A DNA stretch of 64,000 bases, from NCBI GenBank assembly GCA_030848705.1, contig CM061236.1, positions 136,019,970-136,083,969 on the forward strand. The letters are read 5' to 3'. Of this stretch, positions 33,567-46,008 are shown one piece after another. The DNA comes from Heracleum sosnowskyi. Lineage: Eukaryota > Streptophyta > Magnoliopsida > Apiales > Apiaceae. How positions within the stretch are numbered: position 1 is the stretch's first letter; each line of letters begins with the position of its first letter. The translations under genes and the position numbers were made by a program. The notes under the pieces are model-generated. The model was not told where the DNA came from. It searched no databases and saw only the letters and a list, made by a program, of their open reading frames with translations.

Positions 33567-36400
33567 CTACAACTTACGCTCAGACATTACATTTTGGAGG
33601 TAAAGGGAGACATCGTATGTGTCTTCTTGAAGAAAATCCATGTAGTTTCCACCTGGGATGTCCAACAGCAGGTCCAGTGCTGCGTCTGAGCAACTATCAA
33701 GTTCATATGAATTTGAGGAAATTGATCCAACTATGTTTTTTTCATTATCTGGCTTGACGAGTAACATCTCCTTTTCATTGCCAGCCATGTCACACAGGGT
33801 AAGGTTCGCGTCTGCACCTTCAGCCTGGGTAGTGATTACCGAGTCTGATTCAACTTTTGATGGTGAGGTCATTTCCTGTTTTGGCTGTTTGAATGTCATT
33901 TCTGCTTCATTCTTTATCTTTTTAAATGATTCCCCTACTTTAGAATTCCATAATTTTAGGAAGTAATCAGAATGGGGTTCAACTTTTGGTGAGGGGCAGG
34001 CCAGTGACGAAGTTAAAGAAAACCGAGTCTCAGCCTCAACTCTGGCACTTTCCCACTGCACCATGTGGCTAGTTGATGGGGACTCAGTTTTAAATTCCAT
34101 TCCTTTGGAGGAACTGAATGATGGCTGGCCAGGTAGAAGGTTTGTCTTCTGTGTCTTGTGTAGCTTCTTCCTTAAATGGGTGTTCCAGAAATTTTTTATT
34201 TCATTGTCCGTTCTTCCTTCCAAATGAGATGCTATAGAAGCCCACCTGAAAATATTCTTTGTGGCTTAGTTTGTGCAGAAGTAAGTGTTCAAAATCGCAA
34301 TATCAAACATACATATTAAATACTAGGAACAATTCCCAAGTGCTAATCTTCTATTCACTTGTACTACTCTTAACATGCAAGCATGAACGAGCAAACTCCT
34401 TTTTGATTTAAAATTATTTAACGAGTCAAAGAATATATAGGTTCTTACATTCAGCAATGAACAAAGACTATGCAACTGTAATAAGTTGATACCAGTTTTA
34501 TCTACTACACAATTATACTATACCAGGTACAAGTATACAACGGAAACTGAATATATAAATTAGCTCTGGTATATTACATCTCCTCAAGTCAGCATGGATC
34601 AAATATTAAAAAATGAAACATCTCTTGTACCAAATGTCATTACAATAGCTACTCATGATCACACTGTTCAATATATATATATATATTAGGAATTCAAAGA
34701 AAGGAAAAGAAGCAAGCAATTACCTGTTCCCGAGTTCTGCATGCAATTGGATGATAGTATTTTCTTCTTCGGGAGTGAATGGACCTCTTTTAATGTCAGA
34801 CCGTAGATAGTTTGTCCAACGAAGCCGACAGCTTTTCCCACAGCGACGAAGACCTAGTTCAATTTTCAGGTTGGATAACTGTAAGCCGACTATTATCTTC
34901 CTAATGATGATAATATAGATAATCCATTATGCAAGTAAAGTAGGAGGATAAACATTAGGAAAAGGAATGATAACAAACCAACTGAAACCTACACTGGTAC
35001 CAAAACAAACTATCATTTTTGGGGTTCAAGGCTGACTGAATTTTGGTGTAGAAAACAATGTATTTCCATTGAGCGTTCTCTTTGTCATCTAGCCTAAATA
35101 GACAATGGCGGAAGTAAATTCTTCCTCTAAACGCCTACTCGAGAATGGGACATTTAACTGATACAAAATGGCTACTGATTATCTGTTGGGTCATGGCATT
35201 ATGAGGTGCCTAGTGGAAAAAAAATTAGTTACATAATACATAGCTGACTTAAGAAGCCAAACTTGACTGTAAGTTTGGCAAGAATAAACTCATTGCTGCA
35301 TAATGTGTGTGTATATATAATGAAGCACAAGAAAATAATATCAGAAGAATATAAATAAAACAAAAAGACTTATAGCCACGCCTCTTCAAAAATTTCATTA
35401 GATAAACAACCATTACATCCTCATGTTAATTAGTCAGACTTTTAAACTCTAAATGACTATTTTGTTTGTTACTAATTTAAGCATACGACTTTAGAGGAAC
35501 AAACAAGTAACTTAGTTTCCCAGTTGTATTAAATATCATCTGCAACTCTTGTCAAAAAAAAAAAATCATCTGCAACTCCCACAAAGAAGAACTTATACAT
35601 GAAAAAACCACACATTCGAAAACTGTTGAACACAAATCACATGATGCGGGATGTTCTAAAGATGGGAATAAATCATCACAAAAGTTTGAAATTTTTGTCT
35701 TCGGCAATCATAAAGAAATATTAAGGACATTATGCTGCCGAAACCATAAAATAACCAACTAAAACCAGATGTATGATAGATCATTACGCGTAATAAAAAG
35801 AGGTCGCATGGTAGATATAAAACTTATAGCAGTTTCAAAGATCTTAAGTCAGACTGTTTTCCTCGAACAACTACTTCGTCCTGTTACTAGCTTAAGCATA
35901 TGACTTTGGAGAAAGAAACAAATTAAGCGTATGACTTCAAGAAAAATAGCACATTAAGCGTATGACTTTGGAAGAAAAAGCAAAGACGTTATACGCCAGT
36001 TCCTCTTAGCAACGTTTTGTCTAATATCATCTGTAACTCCTACAAGAAAGAAGAAACTATCTTAGAAAAACACATATTTCGTAAGAGCCTAATGCTATCT
36101 CTCATGAAACAGTAATCAAAACAGGATTTTCCATCGACTATAATAAATCATCAAACAAATAGATTATACAGGTCTCCCTTGACTAAAATAAATCATCAAA
36201 CAAATAGAAAATATCAGTCCTTTAGCAATCCTTAAAAAAACTAAAGAACATGACTCTGCACTATTATCACCTGCATTTTTTGGAACAGATCGCCAAGTAC
36301 CATGGCCATTTTTGGCGATATAATCAACAAGAATCTTGTCCTCTTCGGGAGTCCAAGCACCTTTCTTAACTCCATTGTCACAACAAGGCTGTCTTCCCAT
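33567..36400 (-). CDS. R2R3-MYB transcription factor (312 residues)
   Basis: Exons on the minus strand are 36400-36271, 34853-34724 and 34245-33567. The first two are 130 nt each with phases 1 and 2, the standard R2R3-MYB pattern. The start M-G-R-Q-P-C-C is the canonical N-terminus; an in-frame ATG three codons upstream (36409) is less likely. R2 and R3 carry the expected spaced tryptophans, with the usual non-Trp residue opening R3, and the N-E-I-K-N-F-W ending. The C-terminal part (about 105-312) is acidic and serine-rich, as in activation domains. The R3 linker has P-E-E-E-N. I could not assign a subgroup. It is a nuclear DNA-binding regulator. Intron 1 (1417 bp) is long and repeat-containing. 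Confidence 0.93.
34671..34687 (+). repeat. (AT)n microsatellite in MYB intron 2
   Basis: A short AT run lies in the second intron of the first MYB gene. Confidence 0.8.
35888..35985 (+). repeat. Three copies of a 30-bp motif in MYB intron 1
   Basis: TTAAGCRTATGACTT followed by an A-rich spacer recurs at about 35893, 35925 and 35954. A further relative lies near 35477. It is a small tandem array in the first intron. Confidence 0.7.
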
Positions 36401-37987
36401 TCTTCTCATTCAAAGTTCCCGAACCAAATCAAACTGCTAGAAAAGATTATCACTCGGCATGAAACAAAATAAGACTGAACAGGGAGAAGTGACATTGTTA
36501 ATAAGATAAATCGAGTGTTCAATTAACATGCCAGGTTAAGATATAAATGCTTCTGGATTACATCTACAATAAATATAGAAAAAAAGTAGTCATTGTATCT
36601 GACATTGCAACACTTAAGGACCATATAAATGACTTCCCCTTCCATATCTGACTATTTGATGTGCATTTAGTTTTAGTACTATAAGCAGTCTTTGACACCA
36701 GACTTTAATGTATCAAGAGACCACAGACCACAGTTGAGAGCTTAAATGCAGATTTTAAGACAGATTCACTTAATTCATGAAACACCATCTTAGCCTGATA
36801 TTATTCCAACAAATTAACTTCCAAAAAAACTCCTACAGATTCACAACATTAATTAAATTATGCACGCAAAGGAAACTCTTAACATTGTCAATTCTAAAAT
36901 TTAATGAATAAAGTCCCAACACACACACACACACACACTGAAATATTCAAGATTTGGGTACCTGGGAATATATTTCTAGAAGTTACTTATCTAACTCCAC
37001 AAGTACAAACTTTTGTAGCTTGGCCCACATGTGGACATGAATGCCATTTCTTTAACAAATATCACACCAAAGAAAGAAAAAGATTGAACAGAGACATGAA
37101 ACCCTCATCAAGTATTTGTAAACACATCAATTATGGTACTAAATTACCAAACAAATAGAACAATATCTCGGTCTATCATGTTCTGTTGTTACGGTCCGAG
37201 GAGAATAAGATGTACGCAGAACTTACCGCCGATGATGCTATTTCAGCATAGACACATTTAAACAAATATATACTCTTATCAGTACATCTCATTGCTCTGA
37301 AATATTATGAATATACACAAGGTGGTACTGAGAGTTTTACCAGAAAACCAAGAATGGGGAATATTGCAAAACATTGATATTGAAGATGCTGTAAGAATAG
37401 TAGTACTAGTAGAGTAAAGCTTTAAAAAATAACAAAAGATGGGGGGGAGTATAATTTCATGATCAAAATGTGTTGGAATATTATAAACAAATAAATTAGT
37501 GTGTGTTTGTGTGTGTTTATACCTTTTCTCTCTCTTTCTCTTTTCGTGTTGGGAGAAATGGCTGCCTAAAGTGAGTACTACTTGGGAAGTTGTAGTAGTA
37601 GACAGTGTTCTTTCACTTGTGCACTCAAAGAAAGACAAAGAAAGTGTGACCCCATTATCATCCTCTTTTTTTATTACTTTAAATATTGTTTTATGATTTA
37701 AGGAGGCCGGGAGTTACGATGGAATATGATAAAAAAATATTCAGAAAATCGGTTATGTGTTGATCAAAATATTACTATAATTTATTTTATAGAAAGAAAT
37801 ATGTAGTTTTAAGTATAACGTATGCAGTCAAACCAAATTTACCGGATCAATGTCTATTAAGCAGATGCACGATGTATTGTTTGACCGTGAGAAGCTTGGC
37901 TTGTTGAAGAAAATAAATCGTAATTCCAAGACGGAACAAGTGTTTTTTATTTTATTTTAACAAACGGTCAGCTTAGCGCGATGGAAT
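36401..37987. other. Upstream region of the first MYB gene
   Basis: Contains an (AC)n microsatellite (36919-36938) and a GT/CT-rich stretch (37497-37550) that could be part of the promoter or leader read from the minus strand. No separate gene is supported. Confidence 0.5.
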
Positions 37988-38308
37988 GATATGAGTAGAG
38001 CTGTTAATGAACAGAACTGTTCGTGAACAAACTCGAGCTCGATTCGATAAAAGCTCGGTTCGTTAAGAACTCGAGCTCGAATTAGAACTTTTTTTTTATT
38101 TTTTTATTTTACTGTTCACGAGCTGTTTGTTAAGAGCTCGAGCTCGGCTTGGCTCATTTTTGTTCGATAAAAGCTCGATTGCGGTTCGATTCGTTAACGA
38201 GCTCGAGCTCGAACACATTTTTTGTGCGATAAGAAAGCTCAGCTCGGTTCATTAAGAAAAAAAATTAAGCTCGACTCGACTCGATTCGTTTACCGTCTTA
38301 GATCTGAG
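37988..38308. mobile_element. hAT-type MITE rich in GAGCTCG motifs (305 bp)
   Basis: The element 37996-38300 starts TAGAGCTGTTAATGAAC and ends GTTTACCGTCTTA, an imperfect inverse. It is flanked by GATATGAG (37988-37995) and GATCTGAG (38301-38308), an 8-bp duplication with one mismatch. The interior is full of the palindromic words GAGCTCGAGCTCG and CGAGCTCG in both orientations. Non-autonomous; no coding sequence. Confidence 0.85.
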
Positions 38309-39400
38309 TGACAACACTTAATTTTTTCGAAAAGACTGATGTTTCATTTGTAAGACGTAAAAGTTTAATTATATTTATTTATTAATTTTAAAAATGCAGC
38401 AGCCAGTTGTGAGTAGCTAAGAGACAGCAGGATGAAATTGGAGCATTAGCAAAAATGAGGAAGCACAAAATGCAGGGGGGGGTTCGGACAGAGGAGCTGA
38501 GTTGATGTGATTACGACAAGTGTACAGTTCTCCCAACTCCTCTCTGCCTTTTTTGTTACGTGGAGCAGAAGCTACCAAGGTATAGAGACCAAAGACCATA
38601 CACACACCCTATTGCTTGACAAACGTCATTCCTCGAATTTTTTTTCCTTTTTCGATACTCTTATTTTACATACAACCGATTTTTAAAATTTCGTAAATTT
38701 GAACGGGTGCTCCGTGCGGGTATCGAATCTAATCCGAATCGATTATGAATTACTAGGTATTCAAATAAGTGCGGAAGAATAATGTCTTCATAAACCGAAA
38801 TGATTGGCCAAAGGTTGTAAAGTCCAATAACAAAGTAGTACAGCAATTTGGTCTGGCTATAAAACGTGTATTGGGTGTAAAATTCTGAATTATTTCATCC
38901 TTTCCCTTTTACTCTACTAATAATAAATCATGATTTCAACATTCTCATCACTTTCAATGTGTTTATGATTTCCGTTCCCGCGACTCCTACTCCGACCCAA
39001 GCATGTTTTTAGAGACCTTGCCTCTGATTTAACGACGATTATATCCGTTTATTATATTTTTTGATTGGTTTTTTTTTTCTTTTTGCTCGTCAATTGTAGT
39101 TTTATCAGATATTCAGGTCAATTTACGCGGACGACTAATCTTGATGTCCCGTTTTTAATTTATTATGCTCAGCTGAAATGACTAACTTTCTGTTAAAATT
39201 AAAAGAGGGACAATGTTGGAGTTTAATTAATAAATATTTATATTATATTGTAAGAAAGAGAACAAGAAAATCGTAATGGTTAGATTTTAAGTAAATAAAT
39301 GAGAACTATTAAAAGGTATTATAATTCAAGACTAAAGATACTACTACAATTCAAGATTCTAATACCGTCATATTATGATAAAACTCTGCTCTCAACTTGA
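38309..39400. other. Intergenic region without recognised gene
   Basis: A+T-rich sequence with no convincing frame, tRNA or element end. The short frames on both strands look random. Confidence 0.5.
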
Positions 39401-40066
39401 ATACTCTCTCAAATACTCTCTCTAAATGAGAGTCGACTAACGTAGCCGCCGCCGCCCCCTGCCTCTTCTCCGACCCTCCCTCCTTCTCCCTCACCATCCA
39501 TCTCCTTCCCCGCCATCAATCCCTCTCTTTCTTTCAATAAAATCGAGTTTTATCCTCGAATTTGTTTCTTGTTTCAATAAGAAAAGCCCTAGATCTAACC
39601 ATCAGAGCTTCCGTTGTCCTTCTTATTCAAGCGGGTGGATTTTCGGTTCCTCTTGTTTTTGTGGTTTCGCTCCGGATCTAAGGATTGCTTGTTTTAGTTG
39701 ATCTAAAGTTAATTCGGATCTAAGGTTCTAAGCCTTTTCCGATTGTAAGATCGATTTTGTTTTGTTGATTTTGTCTCACCGCTTGTTTGTGTGAGTTTGT
39801 TTTTGTCTCACCGTTTGTGTGAGTTTTGGTGCTGGATTATATTATCTTGGAGGCTTGTACGGATAATATGGATAAACACTTTGATGAAGTGTTAGTGTGT
39901 TACACACATAGGTCTGCGAATATTGTAGCTTATTGTTTAGCAAGGGCGACATATTCTATGTCAGGTCTTTCAGAGTGGAATGTTTCTGCTCGAGATTGTA
40001 TCATCTGTTACTTTGAGATATTTTAATGCAAGTACGATTTTATCAAAAAAAAAAAAAAAAAAAAAT
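39401..40066 (+). mobile_element. Non-autonomous LINE-like retroposon with RNase H tail and poly(A)
   Basis: A pyrimidine-rich, GCCGCC-containing leader (about 39405-39560) resembles a plant L1 5' untranslated region. It is followed by a short segment whose last 60 codons (to TAA at 40024-40026) resemble the C-terminus of plant LINE RNase H domains (an A-N-I-V-A-x-x-L-A-R motif). A 21-base poly(A) follows at 40045-40065. The reverse transcriptase is missing. Borders and target-site duplication were not found. Confidence 0.55.
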
Positions 40067-41157
40067 ATCTACATTATCTTATAAATTAAAATAAAGTTAT
40101 GTTATTCAAATTCTATCCCTAAAATATATATACACATTAATATGATATATATATAATAAGGATCTTAGATAGAACTTACCACAGTGATTCACTCAAGTGT
40201 ATTGTATTTAAGAAAAGTGCTACAAAATTCAAAGAATTTCTTTAAATTCATACAAAATGCTGATATGTTGGTAACTTTGCGCATTCCATTAATTAGAAAG
40301 GAAAATTTTAAGTTAATCTCAGGAAACGAGCGCATGAGATACGTAATCAATACAAGTGTCTTGTGATTTGATAATATTATTTTAAGTCATCTCATGAAAT
40401 GAGTGTATAAGATAATTTTAGAAAAACTATTTTTATTAAAAAAAAACATCATGTATTGTATCATGTAATTTGAGAAACTTTTTAAGAATTTTTTTTGTAT
40501 TCTCTAGCTACTAATCTTTATTTAATATAAGTATATAGATCAAATTAAGTTTTTTTTTTGAAAAGAGATCAAATTAAGTTCTATACTCAATACAAGTATA
40601 TTTAAACTATATTATTATTATTATTATATTTATAAAATAAAATAACCACAAAAAACATCAGGTAAATACAAGTATAGATAAATATTATGAAAGTGATTTA
40701 AGTGTGAATGGTTTCTGTAAAAAAATTGGGTCATAAACAGTGTACTTTTTAGGTCACAAACACGAATGCATGACTTATTTCAACTTTTGGGCTAAAAACG
40801 TTGGGCCTTAAAATGTGTACTTTCTTTCCGCGGACCTCTTCTCATTCGGCTAACCGCCCCAACACTGTAACAAGAGCCCAGAAACAAAGCAATGGGTTAC
40901 GAGAAAAAAATATGCAAGTAAGAAAAGGATCGACCCCGATCATTTTTTGTTGGATGTCTCTCCAGTCTCCCCTATGGATGAAATTATATCTTGACATACC
41001 TTGTTTTTTTCTTTCAAATTATAAAATTGTAAGAACACATGGAGGAAGAGGTAATGCTGAACCATAACAAACACTTTTTATATTCAACTAACACAATTTA
41101 ATAAACATTTACAGATTTTTGTAGTTTTTGAATGTGACTTACATTGAGTTCTTTTTT
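40067..41157. other. Intergenic region downstream of the second MYB gene
   Basis: A+T-rich with many short frames, none convincing. A moderately G+C-rich patch around 40825-40980 has an open frame of about 88 codons with no recognised similarity. Confidence 0.45.
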
Positions 41158-41331
41158 GGAAAATCTACAAAAATACCTAATTTTTTGAAATTATTTATAA
41201 AAATACGCTCTAGTTGCAAGTGAGGTTGAAATTGTTGTAAATGGGGTTGCAAACCTGATTGCAAGAGTTGCAAAAAAACGTATTTTTGTAAATAATTTCT
41301 GCAATTTGGGTACTTTTGAAAAAGGCCATCC
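41158..41331. mobile_element. Inverted-repeat MITE-like element (about 174 bp)
   Basis: Left arm 41158-41208 and right arm 41279-41331 are imperfect inverse copies of about 50 bp; shared words include AAATTATTTA-AAAAATACG. The central loop holds GTTGCAA-type words. No clear target-site duplication was found, so the superfamily is not assigned. Confidence 0.6.
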
Positions 41332-41441
41332 TTTTTTTAGCCTTGGACTAAAAAATTTATTAGTAAAAGGAAGTTTATTGGTTAAGGGAACTGTACATAA
41401 ATTCTCTGTGAAGATCCATGAACAACACTGAACACCCCTTC

Positions 41442-42961
41442 TCAGATGAACATGAGATTGTTCATTCCGAAATCGAAACACATGTTACTCTCAGAGATAA
41501 ATTCAAGAAGCTCAGTGTCCATATTCTGATCCTCACATTTCAGCTCTGCCCGAGAAATCGTATTGCCATACGAGTCATTGCTAAGACCTCCTGAGCTAAT
41601 GTTGCTTTCAACAGAATGTTCGTAGAGAAAAGAATTCTGAAAACTGGTGTTAGAAACAGTAGTTTCCTTAGCAAATGTTAGCTGACTTGAATTGCTAAAC
41701 TCCTGACTTTGAAATTGATCTAGCGAAAGCCAGTCAGCAAATAAGACCTTAGGTAAGTTGCTACGTGGTGCCACAAGTTGATCAGCATCTGGTAATGATC
41801 CTTCTGTGTTTTCAGATGAAATTAAGGACGAAGCAGATGAAGCAGCTTCGAGAGTGCTATTATTTGAAACTGTGTCAGTTCTTCTTTCATCTTCAAAATT
41901 AACTATTTCACCCGTTCTCTTTTTGAGATAAGAATGCCAATAGTTCTTGATCTCATTGTCAGTTCTTCCAGGCAAATGTTGTGCTATTTGAGACCACCTG
42001 ATAAGAAAGTGTGATCAAACAGTCTTCTTATAAACACAATAGAAACTTAAAAAGCATGTAATATGCTATAGACTCTACTTTGTAAAACAAGAAGAGCTAT
42101 GCATTTTTTTCCATCTAAATGGAGCAAGGCATTTTTGAACCATAAGAGTGGATTCATAGCGACATGCCCAAGTAGCAAACGGTGCGCTCTTAGGAAATTG
42201 GTGGATTCATAGCGACATTCCCAAGTAGCAAACGGTGCGCTCTTAGGAAATTGGTGAAGTTCACTATTTATCAAAATCTAATACAAGAGTACAAATGCAA
42301 AACTGAAGAATAAAGAACTAAGAAGTAGACCTTGGAGTTGTTTTTTGTGTGTGTGCCTATGACCTATCACAGAAAATCAGAAATATAGCAACGCATTATC
42401 ATCAGAAAAAGATCAACTAAATAAGATTCTTACTTGTTGCCTAACATCCCATGAAGAGTCAGTATAGTCTCGTCTTCTTGTATAGTAAAAGTTCCTCGCT
42501 TCAATCCTGGCCTTAGATAGTTGATCCACCTTAATCTGCAACTCTTCCCGTTCCTTTTTAAACCTGTGTAATAAGATATAAACAGAAAATGCTAACTAAT
42601 TCATGACGATTAATTTTATTAAGAAAAACGTACAAGGAAAGAAGAGACTTTGTCCATGTTCTTTGATTTAAATCTCTGGAACATAGTACAGAAATTCTAT
42701 AGTCTTTAATCTAAGTCCCACAACATTAATAGGTTTCTGAGCAATCTGCACTTTTTTCGGCTTATGACAACTACTATATGGCACAATGGATATTCGATAC
42801 ATCAGATGAAAGTTGATCAACTTACCAGCATTAATAGGAAGTGAACTCCAAGATCCATGACCACGATTCATAATGTAATTTCTAAGCTTCTCATCTTCTT
42901 GCGGTGACCATAGTCCCTTGTTGTTCTTAGCTTTTGATGTTTCTAATGACTTGCACCGCAT
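41442..42961 (-). CDS. LAF1-like R2R3-MYB transcription factor (273 residues)
   Basis: Exons on the minus strand are 42961-42826, 42563-42434 and 41997-41442, with phases 1 and 2, as in most R2R3-MYB genes. The R2 opening K-G-L-W-S-P-x-E-D-E-K-L-R, the [15 protein letters not shown] core and the [10 protein letters not shown] end of R3 match the LAF1/MYB18-MYB19-MYB45 group. LAF1 itself promotes phytochrome A far-red light signalling in the nucleus. The C-terminal 155 residues are serine- and acidic-rich and poorly conserved, so the specific role is inference. It lies 5 kb from another R2R3-MYB on the same strand, but the two belong to different groups. The first MYB repeat starts at about residue 14. 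Confidence 0.9.
42148..42253 (+). repeat. Perfectly adjacent 53-bp tandem duplication in the LAF1-like intron 2
   Basis: Copies 42148-42200 and 42201-42253 differ at one base (ATGCCC versus ATTCCC). The near-identity indicates a recent duplication. Confidence 0.95.
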
Positions 42962-45668
42962 TTTTCCGAAGATAAATTAGTCTATGAGATAAATGAATAT
43001 CGTTTACTAGCTAACAAATATGTGTTTCATGAGCTATGACTTCAGATGCCTGGAATATAAAGGGAACATTGGTAGTCCTTTGCTACCTTTTTTTGAATAG
43101 ACGTTTAAATAACTAATTTAACCTGCCATCTCTTATTTTAATTAGACGTTTAAATAACTAATTCAACTATGATTAGCTAAGATGTACGTAAAATGTCTGT
43201 GTAAATGTCAAGAGGGCAATTTTAGACATTGTAAATTCAGTCGAAGGATTGACTTTCAGCTCAAACTAGTTGGTGTCCCCTTAAAAGAATTCATAGTTAT
43301 ACTCTTTACTACTAACTCCAAACAATGCTTTCAAAGATGCCTCGCTAACTAAATTTAATGATTTGAAAACGAAAAATTCAAGCTTCTACAAGACATTTGA
43401 TTCAAATAGATGAATTCCAATGTCGGTAGACATCCAGAATTTACCCCTCTATAGTCCTATAGAGCAAAAGATTCAACCTTGGCAGTTCGACGCACAAAAT
43501 CACACCTCACTTACGGCTGATTAGGGGAAACTAATTCTTCTTCCTTGTAACATCTGCAAACAGAATCCTTAGCGTGATACCATAAAATTAACAAAGTAGT
43601 TTAAAATTTTAGCATGAGGCATGTGTAACACTATAAAAACAGGAATCATATCAAAACACTGATCTAGTTTAACAAGAAAAGTGACTAAATGGATAGACAT
43701 TACATTTCTATACACTATAGCATCATTATCAATCCTGGTCCCTTTAGATGTTTAGCCCACCATTGGCCTTTTAGCCCACCACTTTTTCAAAGGTAGAAGG
43801 ATTAAAACATGAAAGATACTAAATTTTGCGGTGTCTGATACAGACTAATAGGTTCAAAGTGAGCGCATAGTTAAACAAGAAAATAACCCTGGCGGTTCTT
43901 TTATAAATAAAAACATATCGACACAAAGTGTCTCAGTGTGTCGCGTGTGCCTGTCTAGAAAATTGAGAAATTTACAAAGCATTTCCCATAAGCCATAAAA
44001 ATGTAGCTCAGAGGAAGGATTTTCACTTGTACCGTTGTATGCTTACAACGGTTAAAACAATCAGAAACTAATGAATGGAAATCCTGTTTGTTACATGATC
44101 AAGCTTTGTCAAACATTAATCATCCTAACTCGATGCTTATCTTATCATTGTACGGTACATTTTTCTTTAGTCCCACAAATTTTTCTGAACTTGAGGCGAG
44201 GAAATCTTAAAGAAATGTTGCCTTGATTAGATACTTCCGCGAAGAGCATTCTCTAAGATAATAAACAGGAATGGATTACAAGAAGATATTGGCATAAATA
44301 TCTGCATAAACAACTAGAACATCAGCTGCTGCATTATTTCCTGCAATGCTTAGAGATAAAGTCTATATAAAAATATTGAATGCCAGTGAAGGGTAATTAC
44401 TGATATTGCAGTTTGAAATAAAAGATCCTTTAACCCGGCTTTTAGAGGCAACAAGCCAACAGTTCTTCACCTTTATAATCCCTTACTCTAACTTCAAAAA
44501 AAAAAAAAAATCCTTTACTCTCAGTGGGAAAAATATGTTTAATTGTGATCAAGGATAAATATATAGAATTTATTAAAAATTTAACTTATAAGCTCTAACT
44601 TCCTGTAGAAGTGAGCGATTGATACTGGTTCAGAGGACTTCCATGAGTATTATCGGTGAGATTACGTAAAATGTTTATAATATCATCAAAAAACTTAATG
44701 AAGAGTAGGAAATACATTCCTCAAGGCTCGAAGTAATTATATTTAGCTAAGCTTATGTAGTAACTAAACTATTTAAACAATTTCTCTCTGTCGGCAGCCT
44801 GCAAGTAGGCAACAATACCACAGCAATGTTATTGAATCAACCTTAGCTTTGTTAATTCTGAGCTAGAACACACCAGCAACAGCAAGTCTTCTAATTATTG
44901 CATTTCAGAAGGCCTTATAATTGTTAACTAAAATCTTCTAGACATTATGAACTTTCACCTTCACGTCATCAGGAAACGTAGCCTTGATCATTACAATGTA
45001 CTTGTATTTTAATTGATCAACCCTTTTCCCTCGTTCGAAAAAGAATACTAGAGTTGAGACTTTCCTCCTCCATGAAGCATATATAAGATATTCGAATAGT
45101 TTAGCAGCATACGTATTTCCATAAGAATAAGATATTCCTCGCAGTGTGGACTTCAGTTGTTTTACCAGAAAACTTGTAATATTATGTTTGAAGTGGCTTC
45201 AGAGCCTTTATTATATTCATTACACAACTCAAATTATTCTTCACGCTTTGTAAATAAAATAATTGGACGGACAAGGATCATTGGATGCAGAATGACTCAA
45301 ATAGTTTATTTCATCGAAAGTTATACAGTGATTCAAGCGATCGATCTGCTTGTAATTTAGACGGTGTTGCATGTTCCAAATCAATTCGGTCCCAGTCTTA
45401 CCCAAATTTGTAAACCGTTATTCTAGTCTGCACATGTTTACCTATTCTGTTTAAGGATCATGTAAACAATCATGCGTTAACCTAACTATATATCGACTAT
45501 CTCAGCATGATAAGCGTGGCTATACATGTCATGTCTCGTGCTAAAATACCCAAGTGCAATCACAGGCGGTTGGCTACCTAGATTACTACTACCAGATTAT
45601 ACCATGCAAAGTCTTCCGAGAGTTTCTCAATTACAATTCAACCATACAGCAGAACCTCGATAAATGAA
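42962..45668. other. Upstream region of the LAF1-like gene, no other gene seen
   Basis: 2.7 kb of A+T-rich sequence. No frame over 67 codons has any family resemblance, and no tRNA, array or element ends were recognised. A repeated phrase (GACGTTTAAATAACTAATT) occurs at about 43102 and 43146. Confidence 0.55.
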
Positions 45669-45673
45669 TAACA

Positions 45674-45977
45674 TGTTGCGAGTTTGTGGACTTTACATTG
45701 TGGAGTCATGGGCTTTGCAGAAGGTGTCAACATGACTCAGTCATGCTATTTTGTAGGATCTTAGCTGAATAATAGCTCTTAGCAGTTGTTTCATTTGTTT
45801 CCATCTAGTGCGTGCGTTTTTGTCGCATGAGTAGTTGTTTTCCTTTCCTTATATGTAATGTTTGCTGTCATAAATAAAATCAAGTCTTTTGGCAAGTAAT
45901 ACTGTGACTGTTATCTCAGTATCTCTCCAGTCATATTAATACAGCTTATATATATATAAAAAATATATTTGCTAAGA
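45674..45977 (+). repeat. 5' LTR of the copia element (304 bp)
   Basis: Collinear with the 3' LTR, but lacks about 30 bp after the first 11 bases and has about 40 bp more near its right end. Ends in GA rather than the usual CA. The AAATAAAATC motif near 45873 may serve as polyadenylation signal. Confidence 0.9.
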
Positions 45978-46008
45978 TTTGGTATCAGAGCGAGGAAAGT
46001 TTTCGTGG

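Noticed and set aside
33567..42961. The two MYB genes as a recent tandem duplicate pair
   Set aside because: Their repeat domains belong to different R2R3 groups (generic M-G-R-Q-P-C-C type versus LAF1-like), so they are not recent duplicates.
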